The notes beneath the pieces were generated by a model that was not told the origin of the DNA, ran no database searches, and saw only the letters and a program-made list of their open reading frames with translations. Both the position numbers and the translations under genes were made by a program. Shown here piece after piece: positions 13,601 through 24,905 of a stretch of 64,000 nt of DNA. Source of the stretch: Atriophallophorus winterbourni (lineage: Eukaryota > Platyhelminthes > Trematoda > Plagiorchiida > Microphallidae); the NCBI GenBank assembly GCA_013407085.1, contig JACCGJ010001806.1, positions 23,690 through 87,689 of the forward strand, read 5' to 3'. Each line of letters opens with the position of its first letter. The stretch's first letter is position 1.

Positions 13601-15029
13601 TTGAACTTTGTAGCCTCTGTTGAAGGATGATGGCAATATCAATTAGGTCAATCACAATTGAATAAAACACGTAGACAAGTTTGAACGCTAAAATTATATT
13701 TAAGTGAATTTCCATCATTTACAGACCAACACAGATTTTGGAATATTTGCGTGATATGGCATATTTTGAGTCAGATTTCAGAATTTGATCCATGAGCCTC
13801 TTCACATGGAATTAACAGAATTCCAATTTGTTTCCCTGGTGATGCTTTCGGGCTTGCTTATTCTGAAATATATAGGTATATTTCCGCAGTGTAATTGTTA
13901 ATGATATTTTCCACCAGATTTTTAATGACACGAGCATGAAAAATGGATTTTTAATGATTTGGTCTTTCAAATTCAGGGTTCATAAACCTGAGATCTAATT
14001 TTATGGGTCATGTATAGCTAGTATTCATAATCATCATGATGCTATTCACCAACTCAAGGCATAATTCTGAAACCACAAGATCGGGTAGAATATTTGGAAT
14101 GTTTCGTAACATTTATCAATAACTAAGAAACATCCTTTGATGAACCATACAGTCATGTAAATGAAACTTATGAGAGAGTTTTAATATTAGTGGTTTTATC
14201 CAACACCGCAATGGTGTTATAAGCATTTAAGATTATACTATTCCCCATGTAACTTGTATGATGCTATAATTATTTCTATGGAGCTAATGCGCGCTACTTC
14301 GCGAAACAACTTTGACTAAATTCCGCACAATGAATGGATCTCATTTCTGTCAATCAAAAAAACGCGGTTGAACCGTCAAATCGTTCAAAACGACGTCAGA
14401 ATCCATAACATTTTCAATTAATTTATTGAAATTGAGCCCGCATTTGTGTTAACCTCATCACAACAAACCTTCTCTCGACGAGAACCGGTTTGTTTATAAG
14501 TCTTTTTAACATTTAACTTTGATCTTCATAGATGAAGGCCGTCATTTAGTAAAATATGCTCAAGTAACATAAAGGAAAGTGTTTTCCGTATATGTATCGA
14601 TTGTGGTCACTCGAAATCCGCGGGGAATTCAAATGCGACGATTGAAGAAAAGCGTTCACTTGTATGAAAACATCAAGATGTGCTTTCTATTAGCAAATGT
14701 GAAAATTGTTCAGTTAATAAAAATATTTCGCATTATTTTGTTGTAAGATAAGCATTGTCATATTTTAATCCATATTTTCAATCTTTCCAGCCATAAACGT
14801 TTTTTACTCCACTTTTGTTTCACAGGCAAACGAGAGTATTCTGATTTTTTTACAAACTCTAATCCATGGAATGTTGTAAAACACATATATTAGCATTGCT
14901 GCTATGTGAATATTTTTACTCAGGGGCAGTTGGATTACTCGCATACACGACCAAGCATTTGTATACCTTAAGCATATAGTAGTGATGCTCTATATCAAAA
15001 TGTAAATTCTTCAGATGCATTGTAGAGCT
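10606..15029. other. Long stretch with no gene recognised
   Basis: A+T-rich. Open frames at 11421-11627, 12912-13157 and 13412-13642 (minus) lack convincing motifs. The frame at 12912 contains REDEPRQPL, which faintly recalls mariner transposases, but nothing around it supports that. Short CATCATCATCATC at about 12153. Otherwise nothing seen. Confidence 0.45.
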
Positions 15030-15200
15030 CACCTACACACCACAACCGGTTCCCGGCTGTTTGCTGTCATCAGTTTCAGTGATCCTAGAAACCGAATCAC
15101 AAATTGAATCGTTACCGAGCGCTCAAGGTGCTCATAAACGACTAATATATTGTTCTGCAAACATCCCTTTTACTTACACATCACAATCACTTTCTCACTG
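15030..15200 (-). repeat. Family B hammerhead repeat, minus strand, internally deleted
   Basis: Minus-strand family B: ribozyme at 15038-15079, then the body pieces AATCACAAATTGA, GAGCGCTCAAGG and CATAAACGACTAATA, then the flank of a next unit (ACTTACACATCACAATC, about 15171-15187). Two ribozyme positions about 140 bp apart suggest a shortened tandem copy. A 123-codon open frame across it (15061-15432) is fortuitous. Confidence 0.65.
15038..15079 (-). ncRNA. Degenerate hammerhead ribozyme (family B)
   Basis: On the minus strand CTGATGA is intact, the AAACA loop is kept and GGTT precedes GTGGTG. GGGAA replaces AGAAA, and the 5' side of stem I (CTGAAA) no longer pairs well. Confidence 0.55.
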
Positions 15201-16089
15201 TCAGTTTAACAAACGCCATCAAGTACGGTATTTAGATTTGAACGTTGATGAGGCAACATTACACTCGTATAGGACTGTTCAATCATGTTACACCTTGGAG
15301 GGCACGACCTCTACATATGTTCGTGATGTATATCTATTGGTACCACAGAACGAAACGGGCCAACAAAAAATAAAGTATGAAGATAAAATATCAATCAACG
15401 CAATCGATATTATAAATTATATTAAAATGTGATTAATAAAGTAAAATTAAGTTCAACTTTTAGGGCGAATATGAAGTAGGGTAGGAATGTGCGATGCATA
15501 AGAATGTGAGGCTTTTGTTCAGATCCGGAAATACCAGAAGTAATTTAAACGAGTTTTATTTGTAGTATATCAGAGGGATTAAATATTTGGGGTTTATTAT
15601 TCCGTCATTTCGCTGATATTAACTTGAAAAGCGGTAATGCATGTTTGCAAGTGAATAAATGAAAAGCCTCATAACAATTTGTCGAAAAATGTAAATCATG
15701 AAACAATAAAAAATAGTAGATAACTAGAAGGGCTGATGATAGTTTTAAGGTTTAATTCGAACCGAAAGAAACACTGCTTTAGATGCGCCCCAAGTAACGA
15801 ACTAGTCGCACGCAGTTATCACACAATTAAAATTTTCATTTCATTTAGTTTCAAAACATTAAACTAATTAATCAACTAATTGCTTTTCGGTAATCAACTC
15901 GATGTTAAGGAAATATTATTGGCAATTATTATACTAATTTTCGCATTAAAACAAAGCGAATCTCTCCCAGTCGATGTTCATCCGACGATGATTATTCACG
16001 TTAAATGTTGCAACAAATTGATCTTATTAAACAGAAAACGTTTTGGTGATTTACAAAGTATCATGGAGTGGCGAAAATATAACCTCAGG
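15201..16089. other. No gene recognised
   Basis: A+T-rich spacer between family B clusters. The open frame at 15880-16134 begins at TTG and runs into the next repeat; not convincing. Confidence 0.45.
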
Positions 16090-16475
16090 CACCGGACAAT
16101 GGGGTGCATACAGAAAACCACGATGTTAAAATAAAGAATCACAAATTGATTCTTGGCAAAGTAATCAAGGCGTTTGTAGGAGAAAAAAATATTGTGGTGC
16201 TCACATTCCCTCTACTTAAACGTCACAACCGGTTTCTTGCTGTTTGCTGTCATTAGGCGGAGACAATAAAATCCGGTTTGGTAAGCATGAGAAAAGTGGC
16301 AAAGTCGTAAAGAAAAGTGAATTTGAACACTACTGTTTAAATAAGGTTCTTACAAAGAAACACAATGTTCAAATACAGAGCCACAAAGTTATTCTTGGCC
16401 AAGACAACGAGGCTTTTATAAACGACTAATACACTGTATAGCTCACATCAACTTCAATTACAGAAATCAAACAGA
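16090..16475 (-). repeat. Family B hammerhead repeat, minus-strand tandem piece
   Basis: Reading the minus strand downward: a unit body (about 16440-16263) with AATCAC-like hairpins and the GAACC block, a ribozyme at 16221-16262, then the flank and body of a second unit (16220-16090) with CTTTGCCAAGAATCA. It meets the plus-strand array at about 16460-16476, so 16090-17240 is one large inverted arrangement. Confidence 0.65.
16221..16262 (-). ncRNA. Degenerate hammerhead ribozyme (family B)
   Basis: Minus strand: CTAATGA in place of CTGATGA, AAACA loop, AGAAACCGGTT kept, then GTGACG. Stem II pairs poorly (CAGC with GCAA). Probably inactive. Confidence 0.55.
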
Positions 16476-16606
16476 GAAGTGAGCACCACAAAATAATGAT
16501 CATGTATTAAAACCTCGGCCGTTTGTTGTGAAATCATTTTATGATTCTCTAATTGAAAATCTTAGTTCGTTGTAAGAAACCTATTCAATAGTATAATACA
16601 AGTTCC

Positions 16607-16636
16607 AATTCAATTCAATTCAATTCAATTCAATTT
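16607..16636. repeat. TTCAA pentanucleotide microsatellite inside a family B unit
   Basis: About six copies of TTCAA between the body and the tail of the first plus-strand unit. Confidence 0.9.
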
Positions 16637-16699
16637 AATGGTCCACGTTGTTTAACACGATACAATTCTTCCAAGGATCACTAAACATAATCTTTCTGT

Positions 16700-16741
16700 C
16701 TCAACTTAGTGACGACAAGTAAACTAAAACCGGTAGTGGTG
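16700..16741 (+). ncRNA. Hammerhead remnant (family B), first of array
   Basis: The 3' half AAAACCGGTAGTGGTGTG is well kept. The 5' core reads CTTAGTGACGACAAG and is damaged. Confidence 0.5.
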
Positions 16742-16902
16742 TGTAAGGGATGGGGATGTGAGCACAATGTATTGGTCTTTTATAATAACTTCGAGCGCTT
16801 GGCCAGAACATTGGTGTACTTTGTCAGAGCTCAAAACAACAGCGTCATTTTAAGTATAATTATGTTTCCTACTTTGCAACTGTTTCAACGTGATCTTACT
16901 GT

Positions 16903-16944
16903 CTCCACCTGATGATAGCAAACAACCAAAAACGAGTAATGATA
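16903..16944 (+). ncRNA. Degenerate hammerhead ribozyme (family B), second of array
   Basis: CTCCAC then an intact CTGATGA (16909-16915), TAGC-AAACA stem-loop start, then ACCA AAAAACGAGTA in place of GCCAGAAACCGGTA. The 3' side of stem I (ATGATA) has decayed. Confidence 0.55.
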
Positions 16945-17143
16945 TGTAAGCAATGATGATGTGCGCAAAACAATAAATTTGCCTTTTATATGCGCCTTGA
17001 GCGCTTGGCCAGAAGTCATTTTGAGATTCTGTATTTGAAAATTGTGGTTCTTTGTAAGAACAATACATAATAGTAGCATACAAGTATAACTTGTTTTACC
17101 ACTTTATCAATGTTTCAAGTCTCACTGAACCTGATCTCACTGT

Positions 17144-17185
17144 CTCCACCTGATGGCGGGAAACAGCAAGAAACCGGTAGTGGTG
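17144..17185 (+). ncRNA. Degenerate hammerhead ribozyme (family B), third of array
   Basis: CTCCAC (17144-17149) pairs with GTGGTG (17180-17185). AGAAACCGGTA is intact; the core is CTGATGG (last A changed) and stem II pairing (CGGG/GCAA) is mostly lost. Confidence 0.6.
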
Positions 17186-17240
17186 TGTACCGGATTGGGA
17201 TGTAAGCACCACAATATATAACTTCGGTGTTTATATTTCC

Positions 17241-18289
17241 AAGTGCTGTTCACAAAAGATACGACTGACACATTGCCCAATGTTAATTATTCAACACTGA
17301 TAATAACTTGGTTGTTTAATTCCAAAAATATATGAGCAATGCTGTTGAATCTTGATAAGTGCTAATTTAACACCTTGTAAAGAAACAACTGGCGGTATTT
17401 CAGAGAGATATTATTAATCTTTATTATGATATGTGTAATAGCGTCTTTTATCCCACAGCTTATCCACACAGACCACATAAATCAGCTAATAAGAATACAA
17501 ATCTGTTCCCGAGACTGTGTATATCTATTCAAAAATTAGTCAATGAACGATACCCATAAGGAACAAATATTTCCTGATGAAAGTGGTCGCTTTATTTGAC
17601 CATCCGGTATGTATAAAAATGGATTCTTAATCTCATAAACACTTCGATTGCGTGAGATACGTTTGATTGAACGGCATAAATAAGTTCATCCGCATCGTCA
17701 AATGGTGCAAATAGATTAAGCGGTAAAGGTCACAGAATAACCCATAGATCTCCCGCAATTTGAATGAGTTGTGATTGGTCACCTTTGGTTAATGTTAGCT
17801 GTGGATATCAGCGTAAGTTTATTTGAAATTGCAACGGAGCAGCTATGGTAAGTTTATTGCATGCGAATTATCGAGCATTAGCCAATTATCAATCACTATT
17901 GATCACCAATACATAATGTGAGATTCATGTTTACTCTACAACCTTCAGTGTTACTATACACCATTTACCAAAAGCAGAGTGCGATGCAGAACAAACAATA
18001 ACACGTGATATGTTCACATAAAAAATGAGCATACGAGAACCCGTCTGCATTTACTCATCATTTTCATACAAAAGCAGTATCGGATTTTATCCAGCTTGAA
18101 GACATCATTTCACACAGTAAATCCAAACTGAACGGTCAGAACAGTTAAATAATGGCACATTTTGAGCATGACTTGAGCTTTCGTATCTGTTTCGAAATGA
18201 CTTTCACGAAAGGTGTGAATTTCCAATACGTCATTTCACGCATTGAACAGCAACATAATATAGATCTTTTGAAACACAATCGATTTAAT
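17241..18289. other. No gene recognised
   Basis: A+T-rich spacer. No open frame or motif that I can support. Confidence 0.45.
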
Positions 18290-18321
18290 GTTTTGTTGTG
18301 TTCACCCCTTTATCCCTTACA

Positions 18322-18363
18322 AACCACTACCGGGTTGTGGCTGTTTGCCGTCTTCTGTACTTG
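18322..18363 (-). ncRNA. Hammerhead remnant (family B), minus strand
   Basis: CCCGGTAGTGGT and GGCAAACAGCC are visible on the minus strand, but CTGATGA has become CAGAAGA and AGAAA has become ACAAC. Inactive. Confidence 0.5.
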
Positions 18364-18456
18364 TCCATCTTTGTTCTTTGTAAGAACCCTTTATAGAACT
18401 ATGGCATAAATGTATGACATAGTTTACCATTTTACCGCTGCACAAGATCTCATTGA

Positions 18457-18498
18457 CCCAACCTGAACAGGACAAACAGCCAGAAACCGGTAGTGATG
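18457..18498 (+). ncRNA. Degenerate hammerhead ribozyme (family B)
   Basis: CTGAACA replaces CTGATGA; AAACAGCCAGAAACCGGTA is intact; GTGATG follows. Confidence 0.55.
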
Positions 18499-18696
18499 TT
18501 ATAGAGATGGGGATGTGAGCACCAAAATACATTGGTCGTTTATATGCGGCTCGAGCGCTTGGCCAAGAATTATTTTGAAATTCTTTATTTGAACATTGTG
18601 GTTCATGGTAGAACTCTATATAACGGTGACATACAAATTTAACTTTGTTTACCGAATTTCCAGTGTTTTCAGGCTAACTGAAACTTATCTTACTCT

Positions 18697-18738
18697 CGCC
18701 AAATGATGACTAAAAACAGCCAGATACCGGTAGTGGTG
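18697..18738 (+). ncRNA. Degenerate hammerhead ribozyme (family B)
   Basis: ATGATGA replaces CTGATGA, AGATA replaces AGAAA; CCGGTAGTGGTG intact. Confidence 0.55.
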
Positions 18739-18895
18739 TGTAAGGGATGGACATGTGAACACCACAATACATTGGCCTTCTATAAGCGCCTCGATCGTTT
18801 GGCTAAGAATCACTTTGTGGTTTTGTATTTGAACATCGTGGTTCTTTTAAGAATCCTATACATCTGTGGCATACAACTGTAACTTTGTTTACGAT

Positions 18896-19841
18896 CGTAG
18901 ACAGAGCTTCGTTGAGTGGAATGTACATACTCTGTATATGAGCTTTGGTGTTAATACTTCAACTTTTAATTTGTTTTTACTTTATTTCCACACAGAACTG
19001 AATCCTCCGTTTTATCGTTATTCACCGCTGAACATTTTTATTATTTATTTCGGAATTTTTTGAAAGATAGCACGATTTTTTCAAACGCAATTAGTCAATG
19101 TAAGTTGTAATAAAATTTGTCACAGCGTTTAAAGAGTACTTACAGGAAAAAAATCTCACCTGTGAAACAGATTTTACGACGTTTTAGCGAATACTCGGTT
19201 GTTGAGAATTTTAAAGCCGTGAGTTCAATTATCAAATTTACCTAATTTGGACAAACAATAATCCAGTCAAAAATTGTGGATATTTTTGATTGGATTTCTG
19301 ATAGCATTCTGGATGTACTTTTATATGTGCTGAACCATATAAGCAGTTATATATAATACTATCAGCCGTTTTCAAAGTTTGTCTTATCATAAGCAAAAAC
19401 TATACAGATTCGCATAAGATAAGCTGACATTTGCAACAATCTTAAAGTAGAATTTCACTTTCAGTCTTTTCCGATTAGCTAAATAATGGTGTTTAAAAAC
19501 ACTGTACACAAACGGTAAGTTTTGAAATCAAGTTAGAGTTGCATCAAGTGATTTCATGGCGATTACTCAAACAAAACGTTATTCGTGTGCTTAGAATTCT
19601 GTTAGCTGATGTGAAACGATATATAATCATGGACGATTTTGAAAAAACTGTGATGAATTGAATTGTATTGAATTGAATAACCAAACCGAGAATGGAAGTG
19701 AGAACAAACCACGCTCACTCGAATCACAGTATTTATTAACATCGAGAATTTGAATTACGGAATTATTGATTATTATTGATTGTTATTCAAACAATCATCA
19801 CATCCACCGCAGTTCCCAATCATCCTCGGATTTGTGTAATC
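18896..19841. other. No gene recognised
   Basis: A+T-rich; the open frame 18866-19063 is hydrophobic and low-complexity. Short ATTGAATT repeats at about 19657-19680. Nothing else supported. Confidence 0.45.
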
Positions 19842-20400
19842 TTAAATAGGTTTGTTCCTCAGTCTTTCCGATCGTCTGACAGGTTGACTTGATTCAGTAT
19901 TCTCGGAGGACAAAGTGTGTGACAAGTTTGTTGCTTGTTCATCAGAAGCTTGTCCAGTGACTGCAGGTTGAATTGATTGAACACACAAAGGTTCCAGCAA
20001 ACCCGAAACGTCATCCACAGTTGCCAACACTTGTCTCGCTTTTTCAGTGCCAGTAAGGCGTTTTCTATAGCGGTTTGGAAAAGTACATTATCTGACGATA
20101 GTTTAGATGAACTAGAAGGCAGTGCTAAATTTGCTTGATAAGATAAGTTCGGTGATTTATTTGAAATGGTATGTGATGAATTCTGAAGTTCGCTAACTTT
20201 GAAGCCAATTTCTTGGTAATGAAAACTAGATTTTCCGTTTGAATCAATGACACGGGCGGATGTGGACATGTTAACAGGAGTAGCGCTTGAGTCAATTGAT
20301 AGGGGAGTTTAATTTTCATCATCAAACGAAAGAGCTTTAGCACGAGCAATGGCACTGTTAGAAAACCGTCGAACTGTCATTCCAGATGCAGTTTGAAAAA
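19842..20400 (-). pseudogene. Broken coding-like region ending in RRSERLRNKP; possible LTR-retrotransposon pol end
   Basis: Three minus-strand frames overlap so as to suggest one coding region with frameshifts: TVRRFSNSAIARAKALSFDD (about 20385-20320), then STSARVIDSNGKSSFHYQEI and a Ser-rich stretch (20269-20060), then ATVDDVSGLLEPLCVQSIQP and SSQPVRRSERLRNKP before a stop at about 19842. A basic RRSxRxRxxP motif just before the stop is common at the end of gypsy- and copia-type polyproteins, but also occurs elsewhere. No integrase, RT or LTR was found nearby. Function is not assigned. Confidence 0.35.
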
Positions 20401-20829
20401 CAGACCCATGGTATATATCAATGAATTATATGGGACATTAAAATATTATTTGTTATTTCTGTTTCATGAATCAATACTTACTATGCTATTTATAATTGTG
20501 AAATTGTGTGCTTTTTGTCCACATAAATTCTGAAATTTTGTATCTAAATGCACTTCTTAATTGAACATAAATTACAATTTTGGTATACACATGTGATTTA
20601 GGATAAAGTGTTTATTTTATTCAAAATATTGATGAGCGCGAAACGGAATCAATTTATTTCTTCGAATAGGTGAAGTAGAAGAACGACAAAGCTTTATTCC
20701 AACATTTTCAGCATTACACTAGTTTTAAAAATAAAACAAGCAACTGAAACTGTGAAAAATTGCACATAGATAAACGCAAAAATGTACATCTGATATTGAG
20801 GAGATAAATTTGAGCGTAGTTGTTTATTT
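20401..20829. other. No gene recognised
   Basis: A+T-rich sequence with no supported feature. Confidence 0.4.
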
Positions 20830-21485
20830 AGTAGTTCCTTTTGACAAAGGTTCTCTTGAAACAAATGGGATGAGCGACCTCCAATATAAATACGTTCTAA
20901 TAGGCGGTATGATGTGTTTCGAACGAGTCTCTGAGGAAGGTTTTACTTTTGAAGTGATCCTCATGCAGTAGGCAGGCATTATATTTGAGGATGGTATTTA
21001 TGAGCCGATCGCAAGAGGAAAACATGTTTCAAGATTTGTCCAATAATGTTCTCCTAGGGAATAGGACTTGCGAGTGAAATGATCTTAATGCAACGTTTGA
21101 ATAACATAAAGTCTTTTGAAATAAGTGCGGCGAAAATGGCAGATAAACAGTACAGAATATGAGGTAATATACAAGAGAATACAAAGTAAGAAATAAGTTG
21201 AGAAGTAATCCGAAAAGCATATAAAAGAAAGCCCAAGAAGTATAGTAAGAAGAGTATTTAGATAATGCGTCCAAGTAAGTTTGTCAAATATGGTGATGAC
21301 TAGATACTTTTCGTATTTCCCTCTAGTAAGTTTCGTGGACTTAGGTCTAGATAAATTTAGGTCATTGCTATTTGCTTCGCGAATTTCAACATGCAGATTA
21401 GTGAACATAAGTACCGTACATTTTTCTGGATTTAAAGATTGCCATCTCTTTCATACGAGGTAGTAAGTTAATCTGAAGCAGCATA
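20830..21485 (-). mobile_element. Non-LTR retrotransposon RT fragment, Jockey/R1 group
   Basis: On the minus strand, a frame from about 21440 reads WQSLNPEKCTVLMFTNLHVE, then RGKYEKYLVITIFDKLTWTH. The LNPEKxxVLxF and KYLxVxxDxKLTW motifs follow the YxDD box in Jockey/R1-type RTs. The frame continues to about 21085; further C-terminal pieces (NMFSSCDRLINTILKYNACL, about 21020-20960) follow in a shifted frame. The catalytic box itself lies upstream of what I can read. Dead fragment. Confidence 0.6.
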
Positions 21486-22369
21486 GAGCGAATTTGAATG
21501 ATGATATAATAATCCTTAAAACTGAAAAAATACGAATGCAATGTATGAGCATATCAATGTAATTTGGTTCCATTGAGTTTCCCGCTCACAAATCTTACCG
21601 GTACACACCGAATTAGCCTTCTAATTTTTGCTTCAGTCGTGTAAATAGTGTAGAATTAGATCCAAAATTTGGAACCGTAATGATTATTGAGAATAGCAAT
21701 TCAATTAATCTATTGTTACACTGAGTTCTAAACAAGAAACACGTTGATAAACAAATTATTTATGACGCTTTAAGAGTCCTCACCAATGCGTTCTGTCTCA
21801 TTACCGTCTAAAATGCTGACATTTTGAGCATGACAAATATAATCACACTGCTATCCATTCGCAGAACATTTGATGAAATAGATGTTAAAACAGATATTTT
21901 ATTCTTTCTATACCTCCGGTGAATGGTATTAGTGGCTTGTCTCGGTAGGTTATTTTTTGCTACATTTCCCGATATTGTTCAGCTAAGTGCTTATCTTTAA
22001 AGAAAACAATATTGTTAATCGTAATCCTCCTATGTCGTAAATTGAAATTATTTTGCTTTTTATATTTGGATCGAAATTCTGACACGCGATTTGCGGATCA
22101 GTTGTCTGAAATGGCTGCGACGGATTTCCTCAAGACGAGGATAGGTGTGATACACGATAATCCGTAGGATCTATCTTATCCTTACACATTATTTATAAAT
22201 AACACCGAGATGGACTTCCCGAAAAACATTCATTGTAGGCACACCAACATGCGATTGCTGGAAATTAAAGGAATGAGGTAAGAATCGATAAAAATAAAGC
22301 AGATCGACCGAATGAGAATTTCCTGTTTAGTGTCTCATGCATTTTTAGACCCAGAAAGGTAAAACACAT
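21486..22369. other. No gene recognised
   Basis: A+T-rich; no supported feature. Confidence 0.4.
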
Positions 22370-22745
22370 GCATGTTATCGCTAGAATGCAGAGGTTGTAC
22401 TGTGGTAAAGCCCAATTTTCTTACTCGAACACGAAAACATCCAAAGGCTTTAGGCATTCCGCATTCTCTATTGGATATTCTTCGAAATTTTTTCTCGGTA
22501 AGAATTTGTTTCACTTGGAACCTGTTGCCTGAAGAAATCACATGCTCAGAATCTGCTGCAGTTTTAGCTTCCAAACTGGATGAGTATATGACGAACCATG
22601 CGGTATGTGACTGCCTCTATTTATTTTTGAGAGATTCTGTAATTTTACTCCATATACCTGTCATCCTATTGTTATTGTTAAGCTTACTGCTTTTTATACC
22701 ACAAAACATTCGGAGTTCTGTGTAGTTATTAATAACTAAATATCT
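22370..22745 (+). mobile_element. CR1-like LINE 3' end
   Basis: A frame contains KPNFLTRTRKHPKALGIPHS, LLDILRNFFSVRICFTWNLL and PEEITCSESAAVLASKLDEY, which is the canonical CR1-type RT C-terminus (RxFFSxRxxxxWNxLPEE). The following ~140 bp match the 3' part of the minus-strand copy at 2350-2640, including AAGCTTACTGCTTTTTATACC. Related C-termini occur at 2649-3059 (-) and 45942-46262 (+). Strongly 5'-truncated. Confidence 0.75.
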
Positions 22746-23214
22746 TTTTTCAACCCAGGATCCATTCTGACATAGCATGTTTGATAAGAATGCGCGATTA
22801 TGTTGAAATCAAATTGTTAATTATGCTTGCGTGAAGCGAACCTATAGCCCATATGATAAAACCCAAGTTGCTTTCAGGTTTGCTAGCAGCTAGTTGACAT
22901 TGCATTGAGTCTCCAAAGTTAGACTAAATAATCACACCAAAATATTTTCGAATGAGACGGATAGGATGATTGTTCGACCTTTACAATATCCGTCATTCGA
23001 CTTGTTGTTTGGCGATAATAATGTGCAGTTCGTGGTATTTATTTGCATGCTGTAATTTTAGGACGAGACGTGAATAATGTCAAGAACTTGTTACAAGAGC
23101 TTCATGATGGCAACCGAGTTAATCAAATCTTCGCGTCATCTGTAACGATACCACTACACAGTTTCTTTGGGGCACGTTTTCAGGACTGTTGCGAGGTTGT
23201 GAATAAAAGCGTCT
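22746..23214. other. No gene recognised
   Basis: A+T-rich spacer between two LINE fragments. Confidence 0.4.
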
Positions 23215-24905
23215 TGTTCAGCAGTCGTCGCAGAGCTGTAGAACACCATTATTACAACCGCTTTACCGTTTGCTTCTTAAATGCTGGCAGAAAAAGTGTG
23301 TCCCACAAGAGATACTAGACACAAAGATCATCACGCTATTCAAAAATAAAGGAGATGGAGGTGAATGCAACAATTACAGAGGAATCTCTCTTCTGAATGT
23401 TGTAGGCAAATTGTTTGCTAAAGTCTTACAGATTCGGCTGCAAGTTCTGGCCGATATAATTTACTCAGAATCTCAATGTATTTTCCGCAAGGGAAGATCA
23501 ACCGTTGACATGATCTTCTCCCTGAGACAACTTCAAGAAAAGTGTCGGGAAAAGCGAATGCCATTATACGCTGTTTTTATTGATTTAACGAAGGCATTCG
23601 ACTACGTCAGCAGGGACGGTCTTTTCAAAATGCATGATAGGCTGCCCCCCAAGACTGCTTAAACTCGTTATTTCGTTCCACCCAGGCATGAAGGGCTCAG
23701 TCCATTTTAACTGTTCCAGCTTAGAAGCAGTTGAAATTTGCCGAGGCGTCAAACAATAGAGAGTTCTTGCTCCCACGTTGTTCGGCATTTTCTTTGCGCT
23801 GCTTCTGAAGCACGCTTTTAGGACGAGGACAGAAGGAATTTACCTGCGCACGTGAAGTGATGGCAAGCTTTTCATCCTGAACCGGCTGAGAGCTCAAACC
23901 AAGGCACGAAATGTGCTAAACCGTGACCTGCTGTTCCCGACGATGCAGCCTTTATTGCTAACTCCCAAGAGCACCTTCAGTCTCTAATGGACTGTTTTTC
24001 GTCGGCATACAAAGACTTTGGGCTAACAATCAGCATGAGCAAGACCAAAGCCCTTGGTCAAGGGACTGTATCGCCTCCCATCATAACTGTTAAAAAATTG
24101 TCAGCTTTAATCCGTACATCAGTTCACATAACTTGGTTCAACCATTGCGGATAACCTCTCGCTAGACGCGGAGATTGATAAGCGGATTGGCAGAGCAGCT
24201 GTCATTCTGTCCCGTTTGAACTCTCGTTTTTGGGGTAACCGCGAGCTGACTGTAAAGACAAAGATGATGGTATACCGTGCGTGCGTACTAAATGCTTTAC
24301 TGTACGGCGGTGAAACCTGAACCACCCACGCAAGACACGAGCGGAAGCTGAATGTTTTCCATCTACGAAGCATCCCTCGTATCTTGAACATATCGTGGAT
24401 GGACAGAGTGACTAATGTTGAAGTGCTTTCAAAAGCTGGTCTACAGAGCATGTTCTCTGTATTACGACAGCGCTGCCTGCACTGACTTGGTCATGTCTAC
24501 AGAATGGAAAATGGTCGTATTCCGAAAGATTTACTTTATGGTGAGATGCAACTAGGAAGTGGACCATTGGGCAGACCGCACTTGCGGTACAAAGACGTTT
24601 GCAAAAGAGATATGAAAGCTCTTGGCATTGACCCGGCGAGTTGGGAAGAACTTGCTCTTGACCGCTCACATTGGATGCACTGTGTAAAGCGTCGTCTGCA
24701 GAGCAGATACAGCTCTTGTCTGCTGTACGCAGATCACGCCGGCAATTAGATACTTTCTAATTGCCAGCGCTGCGGGAGAGATTGTTCCTTCCGAATCGGA
24801 CTGTTTAGTCATTCCAAAAGCTGCAAAACTTGAACATCCACGCGATTGTGATGTACATCCATGGTCGATATCGACCGAGGGAGGCCAACAACAACAACTA
24901 CAATA
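23215..24905 (+). mobile_element. Family R LINE, RT domain to 3' end, frameshifted
   Basis: RT blocks in order: LLQPLYRLLLKCWQKKCVPQ (about 23250-23305), LDTKIITLFKNKGDGGECNN, YRGISLLNVVGKLFAKVLQI, SQCIFRKGRSTVDMIFSLRQ and YAVFIDLTKAFDYVSRDGLF (to 23630), where the two aspartates of the first catalytic block are seen. Frameshifts then break the reading; the FADDA-like block is disturbed near 23935-23965. The C-terminal tail is clear: ENGRIPKDLLYGEMQLGSGP and RYKDVCKRDMKALGIDPASW (24504-24660). The 3' end has a CAA-rich tail (CCAACAACAACAACTACAA, about 24885-24905). It aligns with the minus-strand copy at 49571-52020. Endonuclease part absent, so 5'-truncated. Confidence 0.85.

Larger units (their letters stand above)
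16476..17240 (+). repeat. Family B hammerhead repeat, plus-strand tandem array
   Basis: Three ribozyme positions in the same orientation have cleavage-site analogues at about 16736, 16939 and 17180, spaced 203 and 241 bp. Each unit carries GATGTGAGCACxxCAAT-like sequence, CGAGCGCTTGGCCA, a GATTCTGTATTTGAAAAT block, GGTTCTTTGTAAGAAC, a CATACAAGTATAACTT block, and a tail TTTCAAG ... CTGATCTxACTGTCTCCAC just before the ribozyme. The first unit is interrupted by a TTCAA microsatellite (16607-16636). No protein is encoded. Tandem dimers or oligomers of ~240 bp with a ribozyme per unit are the hallmark of HHR satellites and retrozymes. Confidence 0.8.
18290..18895. repeat. Family B composite: minus ribozyme, then plus-strand tandem units
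   Basis: A minus-strand flank and ribozyme (18290-18375) is followed directly by plus-strand body, ribozyme (18457-18498), a full unit, ribozyme (18697-18738) and a further body to about 18895 (CATACAACTGTAACTTTG). The cleavage-site analogues of the two plus ribozymes (18493, 18733) are 240 bp apart, giving the monomer length. The minus ribozyme faces the plus ones head-to-head, as in the 16090-17240 cluster. Confidence 0.78.

Noticed and set aside
15061..15432. 123-codon open frame
   Set aside because: It begins at a TTG codon inside a family B repeat and has no motif; it is explained by the repeat.
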